64,000 nt of DNA. Source: Amycolatopsis antarctica (GTDB taxonomy: Bacteria > Actinomycetota > Actinomycetes > Mycobacteriales > Pseudonocardiaceae). Positions 11,876-19,450 of this stretch are shown in pieces (position 1 is the first letter of the stretch; each line of letters begins with the position of its first letter). The DNA lies in NCBI RefSeq assembly GCF_002262875.1, contig NZ_NKYE01000002.1, positions 186,001 to 250,000 on the forward strand. Direction: 5' to 3'. The notes beneath the pieces are model-generated. The model saw only the letters and a program-made list of their open reading frames with translations, searched no databases and was not told where the DNA came from. A program made the position numbers and the translations under genes.

Positions 11876-12964
11876 TCACGTGTGCCGGAGTATGGCCCCG
11901 AATCCGTCCTCGAACTCCAGCCTCTCGTCGACGGTGACCAGTTCTCCGCCCGCGGCGAGCGCGGCGGTGGGCAGGGCCTCGTCGGCGCGGACCCGGCGCG
12001 GCTGCACTACGCCGAGCGCCGCGACCTCCTGCTCGCCGCCGAGCTGGGTGACCTCGTCCCCCGAGAAGACCGTCGCGTCCGCGGACGGCTCGCCCACCAG
12101 CAGTGTCTCCACATTCGCCTCCCGCAGCGCGGCGGTCACCGGCCCGAGACCCTGCACGGCCAGACCGTGTGCTCCGCCCGAGCGGAACCGGTCGGCCACC
12201 TCGTCGATCCGGGCCAGCCGCCTGCCCGTGACGACCTCGAACACGGCTCGGTCGAGTTCCGCGCCACCGTCCTTGTCCCTGCTGCCCGCCCGCACCGGCC
12301 TGGTCAGCGCCCTCGTCCGCTCCGGTAGCAGGTCCAGCAGGGCGGAGCGGGCCTGGACCTCGCCGCCGAGCACGACCAGTCCGGCGCCCGCGTTCTCGGT
12401 GGCGGTGGCGATCTTCTCCGCCGCCTGCCGGAGGTTGTCCCTGGTGATCTCGTCCGTCCGTGCCTGCATGTCCTGGTGCCCGGCTCCGCCGCCGCGAGCC
12501 GCGTGCACCGCGTGCCGGTCGCCGTCCGCCGAGCCGTGCCGCCGCAGTTCACCGTCCGCGCCGACGATCGTGATCGTGACGCCCACCTGGTCGACGACCG
12601 CGATCACGTACGGCGTGCCGGGGTTGCCGTGCCGCGCCAGGGGAACCAGGTACGGCAGGCGGGACAGCCGCGCTACCGGCTCGGCGGGCGGCTCGGCCAG
12701 GGACTCATCGACCAGCACGGTCGTACCGGCCGCCAGCAGGGCTCGCCCGCCACGACCGGCCGGCGGCCGCCCACCGGACACCGCCTCGTCGAGCACGCCG
12801 AGCAGGCCCTCGTCCGCGCCCTGGCCGGCGAGATCGTCGCGCATGTTGCGCCAGGTCACGGTGAACTGCTTGTCGGCGTCGGCCGTGTCGTGGGTGGTGT
12901 CCAGATAGACCGAGGCGAACGGTCCGTCGGTCGCCGTGACCTCAAGCAGAGCGGTCGAGTGCAT
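11876..12964 (-). CDS. Rv2629-like baeRF family protein (Vms1/eRF1-like fold)
   Basis: This 362-residue protein resembles the Rv2629 family of mycobacteria, which belongs to the bacterial Vms1/eRF1-related (baeRF family 2) proteins. Recognisable traits are the opening SVYLDTTHDTADAD, the charged WRNMRDDL segment, the central VVLGGEVQARSALLDLLPE and the C-terminal release-factor-like part near TEELSQLG-type sequence (DEVTQLGGEQEVAAL). Family members have been linked to ribosome-associated or hypoxia/stress responses; the exact activity is unproven. The ATG has an excellent AGGAGG site 6 nt upstream. It is transcribed alone, leftward, with the 12-bp hairpin downstream. Confidence 0.8.
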   Translation of the reverse strand: MHSTALLEVTATDGPFASVYLDTTHDTADADKQFTVTWRNMRDDLAGQGADEGLLGVLDEAVSGGRPPAGRGGRALLAAGTTVLVDESLAEPPAEPVARLSRLPYLVPLARHGNPGTPYVIAVVDQVGVTITIVGADGELRRHGSADGDRHAVHAARGGGAGHQDMQARTDEITRDNLRQAAEKIATATENAGAGLVVLGGEVQARSALLDLLPERTRALTRPVRAGSRDKDGGAELDRAVFEVVTGRRLARIDEVADRFRSGGAHGLAVQGLGPVTAALREANVETLLVGEPSADATVFSGDEVTQLGGEQEVAALGVVQPRRVRADEALPTAALAAGGELVTVDERLEFEDGFGAILRHT

Positions 12965-13259
12965 GGGAACCTCCTCGCTTGCCCATTCGCGTGGCGCCCG
13001 GATCGGGTGATCATCGGCGCCCTCGTCCGACGGCTACCCCAGGCCAGGGGCGGGTCAAACCGCCCTGACCCGGCACGACGTCTCGCACGGACGGTTGACG
13101 GGGTTGACCACGCAGAGCACCGGCGTATCGTCGGGCGTGTCACTGGCTGTTGTTCAGAAGCGTGCTCCGGTCAGCGTTCCAATCGCTCACAGCCCGCCAG
13201 GATCCGGCCACGTGCCGACGTCGTTCCGGCAGTTCCGGTGGGTTCCGAGAGGAGTGCAC
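12965..13259. other. Divergent intergenic region between baeRF and STAS genes
   Basis: These 295 bases separate two divergently transcribed genes. The rightward side holds a good -35/-10 pair, listed separately. No conserved reading frame is apparent; the long open frame upstream of the STAS gene lacks family similarity and a ribosome site. Confidence 0.5.
13104..13131 (+). promoter_or_regulatory. Sigma-70-like promoter upstream of the STAS gene
   Basis: TTGACC at 13104-13109 and TATCGT at 13126-13131 are separated by 16 bp, giving a leader of roughly 120 nt before the STAS start. A second TTGACG begins at 13095. Match to consensus is by eye. Confidence 0.45.
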
Positions 13260-13634
13260 ATGGGAATACCCCGACCACGGACCCCGGACGACGGCCACGG
13301 TCTTGCTCTGACCACCACTCGTCCCGCGCACGGCGCGTCCGTCGTCACCGCCGTCGGCGAGATCGACGCCTCCACCTGCCGTTACCTGCAGGCGCGCCTC
13401 GACGAGGCGGCGCTGACCGAGGCCGACTCGGTGATCGTCGACCTGACCGGCGTCTCGTTCCTCGGCTGTGCCGGGATGGAGATCCTGGTCGCCGCCTCCG
13501 GCCGTTTCCAGCAGTTGTGCCTGGCCACCGACGAGCACATCGTGCTGCGCGCCCTCCAGGTGACCGGCATCGCGGACCGGTTCCCGGTGTTCCCCTCCGT
13601 CGCCGAGGCGCTTTCCCGTACACCGGTGGCATAG
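13260..13634 (+). CDS. STAS-domain anti-sigma factor antagonist
   Basis: The 124-residue protein is a single STAS domain of the SpoIIAA/RsbV type, which normally binds an anti-sigma kinase and is inactivated by phosphorylation of a serine. The core VIVDLTGVSFLGCAGMEIL matches the family, but the phosphorylated Asp-Ser-Ser-Gly turn reads Gly-Cys-Ala-Gly here, so the usual serine is replaced by cysteine. The start is set at the ATG at 13260 because AGAGGAG lies just upstream; a longer open frame to 13095 has no family similarity. No anti-sigma kinase or sigma gene is adjacent, so its partner must be encoded elsewhere. Confidence 0.88.
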   Translation: MGIPRPRTPDDGHGLALTTTRPAHGASVVTAVGEIDASTCRYLQARLDEAALTEADSVIVDLTGVSFLGCAGMEILVAASGRFQQLCLATDEHIVLRALQVTGIADRFPVFPSVAEALSRTPVA

Positions 13635-13728
13635 CCCACCGCCCGGACCGGGTTTCGCAGCGTGACCGGACGGGCACCCCCCGGAAGTGAGGCCGCCCGA
13701 CGGGCGGAGCCTGCCGAAAGGGGCGACG

Positions 13729-14202
13729 ATGGACACCAACGCTTACATGACGTTCCTGCTCGTAGGCGTTCTGCTGGTCGCGATCGACGGGCAGATCATC
13801 TACCGGAGCGGACGCCGCTATCTGGAGAACGCCGAGGGCAGTGCCGACTCCGGTGCCTCCATGGTCCGGCTGATCACGGTGCTCTTCCACCTCGTGGTGC
13901 TCGGCCTGCTGGCCCTGTTGTCCACGATCGACCTCGGAGGCGGCAGTTCCGCGGTCGCCGTCGTCGGCAAGCTGGGCGTGGTCCTGCTGATACTGGCGGT
14001 GGCGCACGCCGTGGCACTGGCCGTGCTGGCCCGCATCCGCGACGAGCAGGTGGTCGGGCAGCACATCGCCGATCGGCGCGGGCCGGCGGCCGGAACCGGG
14101 CAGTCCGGTGCGGCCGTGACACCGGTGCCGGGCCAGCAGGGCCGGGACCCCAGGCTCAGCCCGCCGCTGGAGCGCGGAACGTACCCGGCGACCGATCGGT
14201 GA
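13729..14202 (+). CDS. Small membrane protein of unknown function, three predicted TM segments
   Basis: I do not recognise this 157-residue protein. It has three hydrophobic segments (roughly residues 6-24, 44-66 and 74-97) and a hydrophilic Gly/Pro-rich cytoplasmic or external tail of about 55 residues. The start is fixed by AAAGGGG shortly before the ATG. It follows the STAS gene by 94 bp on the same strand and could share its transcript, but nothing in the sequence ties the two functions together. Confidence 0.7.
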   Translation: MDTNAYMTFLLVGVLLVAIDGQIIYRSGRRYLENAEGSADSGASMVRLITVLFHLVVLGLLALLSTIDLGGGSSAVAVVGKLGVVLLILAVAHAVALAVLARIRDEQVVGQHIADRRGPAAGTGQSGAAVTPVPGQQGRDPRLSPPLERGTYPATDR

Positions 14203-14247
14203 TCCACGGGCCGGCCCGCCGTCGGCGGGCCGGGTTCGCAGGCGCGC

Positions 14248-15147
14248 TCAGGCCGCCAGGGTGACCGCCAGTTCTTCGCACACCCCGTCCGTGGTGCCCG
14301 GCCGGCCGTGCTCCCGTGCCGACAGCACGGTCGCCACCGCGCGGGCCTGGGTCCACCGGCGCACCCGCTCGGGGTCCAGTTCCGCGGTCTCGGCGAACAC
14401 CTCGAGCGCGTGCCCGGACCCGTGCGCACTCCCGTGCGCGGTGAGCCCGGTCCAGCAGGCGCGCAGCAGCGTCAGTGCTTCGAACGCGGGATCACCCGCG
14501 AGCCCCTTCGGGTCGACCACCAGCCACGGCTGTCTGCGTCCGCGCAGGATGTTCGACGGACGCAGATCGCCGTGCACCACCACCTCCGGCTGACCGGGGC
14601 CGAGTTCCCGTGCCGTCGCCACCGCCGCGTCCACCGTCCGGTCCGGCAACGGGCCGCCGAGCGCCACGGCCTTCCGGCGCAGGTCTCGCTGCCAGCCCGC
14701 GGCCACGGTGGACAGGCGGGGCAGGCCGGGGGGAGCGGGCACCGCCAGTTGCCTGGCGAGCCTGCCCGCGGCCGCGACCACGGCGAAGGGGTCGGGTAGT
14801 TCCGCGGCCGACCGCGGCCGCAGGCGTTCCCGCAGCATCGCCGAGGTCCCGTCCTCACGTTCCAGCAGCCGGGCGGCCCCGTTGCCCGCCCACGCCGCCA
14901 GCGCATCGGCCTCGGCGTGGTTGCCCGGGTCCGGCCAGGAGACCTTCAGCACCGCCCCGGAGCCGTCCTCCCGCCGTACCGGCAGTACCACCGCCGCGGG
15001 GCCGTGCGACATCGGTTCGGCCGGTACGCAGCGCCAGCGCTCGAGCAGGGAGCCCAGCAGCGAGGGCAGGGCTTCCAGCCAGGGCGGCCCGGTCCGTTCC
15101 TCGCGGGCCACGATGGCGGCTGCGAAGGCCGTGGGGATCTCGATCAC
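14248..15147 (-). CDS. Aminoglycoside/hydroxyurea phosphotransferase-like kinase, APH(6) family
   Basis: This 299-residue protein belongs to the streptomycin 6-kinase-like family (APH_6_hur). The catalytic segment VVHGDLRPSNIL carries the Asp of the kinase fold, and WLVVDPKGLAGDPAFE supplies the metal-binding Asp and the family-typical D-P-K. The N-terminal part AVLKVSWP holds the ATP-anchoring Lys. Members phosphorylate streptomycin or small hydroxylated compounds; chromosomal copies in Actinobacteria often have no proven resistance role. Translation begins at GTG 15147 after CAGGGCTAC. It lies 101 bp downstream of the response regulator on the same strand and may be in its operon or regulon. 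Confidence 0.88.
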   Translation of the reverse strand: MIEIPTAFAAAIVAREERTGPPWLEALPSLLGSLLERWRCVPAEPMSHGPAAVVLPVRREDGSGAVLKVSWPDPGNHAEADALAAWAGNGAARLLEREDGTSAMLRERLRPRSAAELPDPFAVVAAAGRLARQLAVPAPPGLPRLSTVAAGWQRDLRRKAVALGGPLPDRTVDAAVATARELGPGQPEVVVHGDLRPSNILRGRRQPWLVVDPKGLAGDPAFEALTLLRACWTGLTAHGSAHGSGHALEVFAETAELDPERVRRWTQARAVATVLSAREHGRPGTTDGVCEELAVTLAA

Positions 15148-15248
15148 GTAGCCCTGCCCGATCTCGCGGTGGATGTGTACGGCGACAGCGTAGGACCGCG
15201 GGCGGCACCGTCGGCCAGGATGCCGATCACCATGCCGGTCGCGAGGGG

Positions 15249-15908
15249 TCAGGCACGCTCGCGCGGCACCAGCCCGGCCTCGTGCGCGAGCAGGCCGGCC
15301 TGGGTGCGGTTCGCGCAGTCCAGCTTCACCAGCATCCGGGAGACGTAGCTCTTCACCGTCGCCTCCGACAGGTGCAGCCGCCCGGCGATCTCGGCGTTGG
15401 TCATTCCGGACCCGAGACAGCCCAGTACCTCCACCTCGCGGTCGGTCAGGTCCCGGATCCGCAGTCGTGCCCCCTCGCCGCGCTGCTGCTCGTCGGCGGA
15501 GGCGGCGACCAGCCTGCGGGCGGCGGCGGGGGAGAGGACCGTGTGGCCGTCGGCGGCAACCCGCACCAGGCTGATCAGGTCCTCCGGCGGCGTGGACTTC
15601 ACCAGGAAACCGGAGGCGCCCGCCCGCAGCGCGCGGATCACGTAGCTGTCCGCGTCGAACGTGGTCAGCGCGACCACGGCCGGTGGCCGGGGCAGGACCA
15701 CGATCCGCTCGATCGCGGTGAGGCCGTCCACGCCCGGCATCCGCAGGTCCATCAGCACCACCCGGGGCTGGTGGCGCACCACGGCCTCGACCGCCTCGGC
15801 GCCGTCGTGCGCCTGGGCCACCACCTCGATGTCGTCCGCGGAGCCCAGGATCGCGCGCAGGTGCGCGCAGACCATGGGCTCGTCATCGACGACGACCACC
15901 GGAATCAT
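15249..15908 (-). CDS. Two-component response regulator, NarL/LuxR family
   Basis: The 219-residue protein has an N-terminal receiver domain with acidic VVDDEP, phospho-acceptor Asp in VVLMDLRMPG, Thr in ALTTFD and Lys in FLVKST. The C-terminal LuxR-type HTH reads LTDREVEVLGCLGSGMTNAEIAG and continues to VKSYVSRMLVKLD. It is the partner of the overlapping histidine kinase upstream. The start is placed at the ATG at 15908, which makes the receiver begin MIPVVVVDDEP; a GTG nine bases further upstream is an alternative. The gene begins inside the kinase 3' end (26-bp overlap), so the pair is translationally coupled. Confidence 0.94.
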   Translation of the reverse strand: MIPVVVVDDEPMVCAHLRAILGSADDIEVVAQAHDGAEAVEAVVRHQPRVVLMDLRMPGVDGLTAIERIVVLPRPPAVVALTTFDADSYVIRALRAGASGFLVKSTPPEDLISLVRVAADGHTVLSPAAARRLVAASADEQQRGEGARLRIRDLTDREVEVLGCLGSGMTNAEIAGRLHLSEATVKSYVSRMLVKLDCANRTQAGLLAHEAGLVPRERA

Positions 15909-17148
15909 GAGGATCACTTTCGTGCGTCGGAACGTAGGCGGGCAGTATCGCACCGAGCCGGTACCCACCCCCGGCTGATCGCCCGGACTCGAAGGTCCCG
16001 CCGATCAGCTCCACCCGCTGCCGCAGGCCCAGCAGCCCGGAGCCCGAACCGCTGCGGGCGAGCACCTCGTCCGGGGGCCTGCGAGCAGGCCCGTTGACCA
16101 CCTCGATGTGCATACCGTCCGGCCGATAGCGCAGTGCGACCCGGATCTCCGCGCCGGGAGCGTGCTTGCGGACGTTGGTCAGGGCCTCCTGGACGACCCG
16201 GTACGCCGTGCGCGCCACCGCCGCCGACAGATCCGGACCCTCACCGTCCACAGTGAACTCGATCCGGTCACCCACCGAACGGGCCTCGGTGATCAGCGTG
16301 GCGGGATCCGGCCGGGGCCGCGGATCACCGGCCGGTGGTTCTCGACTGTCCACTTCGGACTGTCCGGAGCGCAGGACGCCGACCAGGTCGCGCAGTTCGT
16401 CGAGTGCCTGGGTGCCCGCCGTGCGGATGTCCTCGGCGCTGGACCGGACGGCCGGGTCGGCGGAGGTCACGCCCAGCGCCCCCGCGTGCAGCACCATCAG
16501 GCTCAGCCGGTGGGTCACCACGTCGTGCATCTCCGCCGCCAGCAACCGCCGTTCCTGCGCGCGGGCGCGTTCGGCCAGCAGTTCCTGCTCCCGCTCCGCC
16601 CGTTCGGCCCTGTCCCGCAGCGAGGCGACGAGCTGGGTGCGCGCGTCCAGGTAGAGCACGGCCAGCGCGGGCACGAGGGTGTTCAGCAGTCCGAACGGGG
16701 TGGTGGCCCAGCTCGGCGCCCACGGCCGGCAGGCGAGCACGGCGAAGGCCCCGACGAACGTGAACGCGGTGCGCCGGTCCACCCGGCGGATCAGGTTCAC
16801 CACCACCGCGGGGGTCGCGGCCGGCACCAGGGTCTGGGTGGCCGGTTCGAGCGGCACCAGCAGCCCGGGCGCGGCCCACCCGGACACCAGGATGGCGACC
16901 GAGACGGCGAGGATCAGCAGCGCGACGGCGCGCGGCCGGCGGGACAGCAACAGCAGTGAGGCGTCGACCGCGAGGTGCATCATCAGTGCGGCGTCCGGGC
17001 CGAGCCATCCCGACGTCCGGGAACCGACCCCGTAGACGATCAGGTCGAGCGCCGCGAACACGGCCACCGCCGCCAGCCCGCCGATCGCGTCCCCCCTCGT
17101 CGGCCAGAGGACGGACCACCAGGTGCGGGTGGGGCATGTGGTGCGCAC
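15883..17148 (-). CDS. Sensor histidine kinase, HisKA_3 (NarX/DesK-like) family
   Basis: This 421-residue kinase has five or six N-terminal membrane segments, a short coiled linker rich in Glu/Arg (RDRAERAEREQELLAERA), and the HisKA_3 phospho-acceptor box AAEMHDVVTHRLS. The HATPase domain shows the N box ALTNVRKHA and the G box GSGLLGLRQRVELIGG. It has no large periplasmic loop, so the signal is probably sensed in the membrane. The start is set at GTG 17148 because TACGGT ends 6 nt upstream, as in other leaderless genes of this window; the frame stays open to 17418 but that extension is Arg-rich and atypical. Its 3' end overlaps the response regulator. Confidence 0.92.
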   Translation of the reverse strand: MRTTCPTRTWWSVLWPTRGDAIGGLAAVAVFAALDLIVYGVGSRTSGWLGPDAALMMHLAVDASLLLLSRRPRAVALLILAVSVAILVSGWAAPGLLVPLEPATQTLVPAATPAVVVNLIRRVDRRTAFTFVGAFAVLACRPWAPSWATTPFGLLNTLVPALAVLYLDARTQLVASLRDRAERAEREQELLAERARAQERRLLAAEMHDVVTHRLSLMVLHAGALGVTSADPAVRSSAEDIRTAGTQALDELRDLVGVLRSGQSEVDSREPPAGDPRPRPDPATLITEARSVGDRIEFTVDGEGPDLSAAVARTAYRVVQEALTNVRKHAPGAEIRVALRYRPDGMHIEVVNGPARRPPDEVLARSGSGSGLLGLRQRVELIGGTFESGRSAGGGYRLGAILPAYVPTHESDPHDSGGRRR

Positions 17149-17154
17149 GCGCTC

Positions 17155-17160
17155 ACCGTA
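17155..17160 (-). promoter_or_regulatory. -10 element, leaderless start of histidine kinase
   Basis: TACGGT on the minus strand ends 6 nt before GTG 17148. No Shine-Dalgarno sequence is visible there. Confidence 0.4.
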
Positions 17161-17328
17161 ACCAGCTTCGCCACCGCGTGCGGCTGCCGCGCACCTTCGC
17201 CGCACCCGGGGTAGACGAAAGTTGCGCCCGCCCGCAGGGAAGTCCACCTTCGTCGTCGCGATCGACCCCCAAGCGCGGTGTCGCCCGGCCCGCCTGCCGC
17301 GCTGGAATGGTCGACATGTTCGCGACCA

Positions 17329-17361
17329 GCACCGGCGGAAGCCGGGGACTCCCGCCGGTGC
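17329..17361. repeat. 10-bp inverted repeat
   Basis: GCACCGGCGG (17329-17338) and CCGCCGGTGC (17352-17361) pair perfectly around a 13-nt loop. Role unknown; possible operator or RNA stem. Confidence 0.5.
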
Positions 17362-17458
17362 CGGACGCGATCCTCGCGGTCGCCGGCCACCCGGTGCGCC
17401 GCTGTCGTTCACCGGCACGCGCTACGGGGGTGGCTTCCCACGCGTCATGCCCCGGAAC

Positions 17459-17500
17459 GGCCGGTCGAGGTCGTCTGGACTGGGGGTACCTCGACCGGCC
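17459..17500. repeat. 13-bp perfect inverted repeat
   Basis: GGCCGGTCGAGGT (17459-17471) and ACCTCGACCGGCC (17488-17500) are perfect complements separated by 16 nt. It lies between divergent genes, so a simple terminator role is unlikely unless an undetected transcript ends here. Confidence 0.6.
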
Positions 17501-17754
17501 ACCACCTCGTCGCGGCTGTGGCCGGCGCGGGATCGGCTGCTCGGGCGACGGACAGCACGCCCACCGGCATCCCGGCCGGTCGCGAAGACGCGGACTCGTC
17601 GCCCTGCCCGGGTTCTCCACGTGGCCGAGCCGCGCGGTGCCTCGCTCGCCTGCGGAACCAGGTGCGGCCGGTGAACGCGGTGCACCGGACACGGCAGCAC
17701 GGACAGCATCCGTCCGGGGAGGACGGACCTCATCGGACACGAACAGGAGCGGAC

Positions 17755-18768
17755 ATGACCGGACATTCCAGAAGGACCGCGCTGCGCGCCGCCGCGGTGG
17801 CCGGGACGGCGGGCGCACTCGGGCTCACCGTAGGCGGCACGGCCGGCGGCACGGCCGGCCATACAGCCGGTGCCACGGCCGGGACCGGTGGCAGGCGGGG
17901 GACGACGACCTTCGTGATCGTCACCGGGGCCAGCGGCTCGCCGGGCGGCATCAACGATCTCGCGCTGCGCGGGCACCGCACGGTGGGCGTGGACCTGCCC
18001 GGCCACCGTCTCTCGGACGGTCAGTTCACGCTCGACTACCAGGCGCCGCAGGACCTCACCTCGCTGGCGACCCGCCCGTCCCCGATGCGCGACGTCGGCC
18101 TGGACGACTTCGCCGACGCCGCGATCGCGGTGGTCCGGCGCGTCGCCGAGTTCGGTCCCGTCATCCTCTACGGCGGCAGCATGGGCGGGGCGACGCTCAA
18201 CCGGGTCGGCAACGCCGTGCCCGATCTGATCGACCGGATCGTGTACGACACGGCCTTCTGCTGCGTCGATCTCGCCAGCCCGAACGACTACTACGCCACC
18301 CCCGAGGGCGCCACCACGCTGGCGCCGAACCTGGCGGGCCTGACGGTGGCCGACCCGGCGGTGCTGGGTGCGGTGCGGGCGAACTACCGCTCCGCCGACC
18401 CGGCGGCGCTCGCGGCCGCCAGGGAGGCGCTGATGGACGGCGCCTCCGACGCCGAGTTCTACGGCATGATCGCCACTCTGCAACCGGACGAGTCGGTGAC
18501 CGTCGGCGGCGAGGACTGCCGGGTCGACGCGGGCACCTGGGGACGCATCCCCCGTACCTACATCCGGCACACCCTCGATCGGATGATTCCGATCGCCATG
18601 CAGGACCGGATGATCGCCGAGGCGGACGCTCTCATCCCGGACAACCCGTTCGAGGTGCACAGTGTGGACGCGCCGCACGCGGCCAACGCCGCGCAGTTCG
18701 CCAGGATCGTCGATATCCTCGACGGACTGGCGACAAGAGACTCAGGACAAGGGGACGGTGACGAATGA
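17755..18768 (+). CDS. Tat-exported alpha/beta hydrolase
   Basis: The 337-residue protein starts with a twin-arginine signal (HSRRTALRAAAVAG) followed by a long Ala/Gly/Thr stretch of repeated GGTAG units. The mature part is an alpha/beta hydrolase with the nucleophile elbow GGSMGG (about residue 142) and a closing segment VDAPHAANAAQFARIVDILD that supplies the catalytic His. Substrate is unknown; relatives are annotated as esterases or signalling-ester hydrolases. The ATG has ACAGGAG upstream. The stop overlaps the next start as ATGA, so it is coupled to the GPP34 gene. Confidence 0.88.
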   Translation: MTGHSRRTALRAAAVAGTAGALGLTVGGTAGGTAGHTAGATAGTGGRRGTTTFVIVTGASGSPGGINDLALRGHRTVGVDLPGHRLSDGQFTLDYQAPQDLTSLATRPSPMRDVGLDDFADAAIAVVRRVAEFGPVILYGGSMGGATLNRVGNAVPDLIDRIVYDTAFCCVDLASPNDYYATPEGATTLAPNLAGLTVADPAVLGAVRANYRSADPAALAAAREALMDGASDAEFYGMIATLQPDESVTVGGEDCRVDAGTWGRIPRTYIRHTLDRMIPIAMQDRMIAEADALIPDNPFEVHSVDAPHAANAAQFARIVDILDGLATRDSGQGDGDE

Positions 18769-19433
18769 ACGAGACCGGCGGAACCAGTTCCCTTCCCGCG
18801 CAGGCGTATCTGCTCGCCTGTGACATCGGGGCGCGCCGCGTGCCGGACCGGCAGCAGGCCGGGCACCTGGTCCGGGCGGCCGCACTGACCGACCTGCTGC
18901 TGCGCGGCAGACTGGTCGACGACGACGGCAGGGCCGTTCCCCGTCCGGGCGGTTCCACCGGTGACGACCTGCTCGACGAGGTACTCGGCGAGATCGTCGA
19001 GGCCAAGCCCGGCAAGTGGAAGTCACTGGTACGCCAGGATCCACGCGGGACACTGCGCTCGCTGGAGGCCCTGCTCGACTCCGCGCGGGTGATCCGGCTG
19101 GAGCAGACGACCACTCTCGGAATCTTCCGCCGCCGCAAGGTCACCGTCCGCGACGAGGGGGGACGGGCCAGGCTGGCGGCGATCGTCGACGGTGCGCTGC
19201 GCGGTGGTGGGAGTGTCGAGCGGCTGCCGAGAGAGGACGCGGCGCTGACGGCTCTGGTGGCCGCGGTCGAGCTGCGCGGCGTCGTCTCGCGTGCGGACCG
19301 CCGTCGCAACCGCGACCGGCTGGACGCGCTGGAGGAGCACGCGGGAGTGGCCGTTCCCGCGCTGCGCAAGGTTTTCCGCGAGGTGCGCAACGCCCGTATC
19401 GCCGCGGCCTCGGCGGGTTCGCACGGAAGCTGA
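18765..19433 (+). CDS. GPP34 (GOLPH3/Vps74-like) family protein
   Basis: This 222-residue protein matches the GPP34 family by its arrangement AAALTDLLLRGRL, the KPGKWKSLVRQ basic patch and the C-terminal LTALVAAVELRGVV and LRKVFREVRNA helices. Eukaryotic GOLPH3 binds phosphatidylinositol-4-phosphate; actinobacterial versions are common but uncharacterised, and a membrane-lipid or signalling role is inferred. It is translated from an ATG that overlaps the hydrolase stop. A hairpin that covers its stop codon separates it from the convergent tetR. Confidence 0.88.
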   Translation: MNETGGTSSLPAQAYLLACDIGARRVPDRQQAGHLVRAAALTDLLLRGRLVDDDGRAVPRPGGSTGDDLLDEVLGEIVEAKPGKWKSLVRQDPRGTLRSLEALLDSARVIRLEQTTTLGIFRRRKVTVRDEGGRARLAAIVDGALRGGGSVERLPREDAALTALVAAVELRGVVSRADRRRNRDRLDALEEHAGVAVPALRKVFREVRNARIAAASAGSHGS

Positions 19434-19450
19434 GCCGGAACGGCTCAGCT
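19428..19450. terminator. Bidirectional terminator between GPP34 and tetR genes
   Basis: AGCTGAGCCG and CGGCTCAGCT form a perfect 10-bp stem with a GAA loop. It spans both convergent stop codons. Confidence 0.65.

Larger units (their letters stand above)
17149..17754. other. Divergent 606-bp intergenic region with two hairpins
   Basis: No convincing gene is seen between the leftward kinase and the rightward hydrolase. Open frames cross it on several strands but show no recognisable family or ribosome site. It contains two perfect inverted repeats, listed separately. It may hold both promoters, a non-coding RNA or the remains of a decayed gene. Confidence 0.5.

Noticed and set aside
13095..13259. 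55-codon N-terminal extension of the STAS protein
   Set aside because: It has no family similarity, begins inside the likely promoter (the -10 at 13126-13131 would be within the coding part), and the ATG at 13260 has a strong ribosome site.
17278..17754. 159-codon N-terminal extension of the Tat hydrolase
   Set aside because: It would bury the Tat signal in the middle of the protein, and the ATG at 17755 has a good ribosome site.
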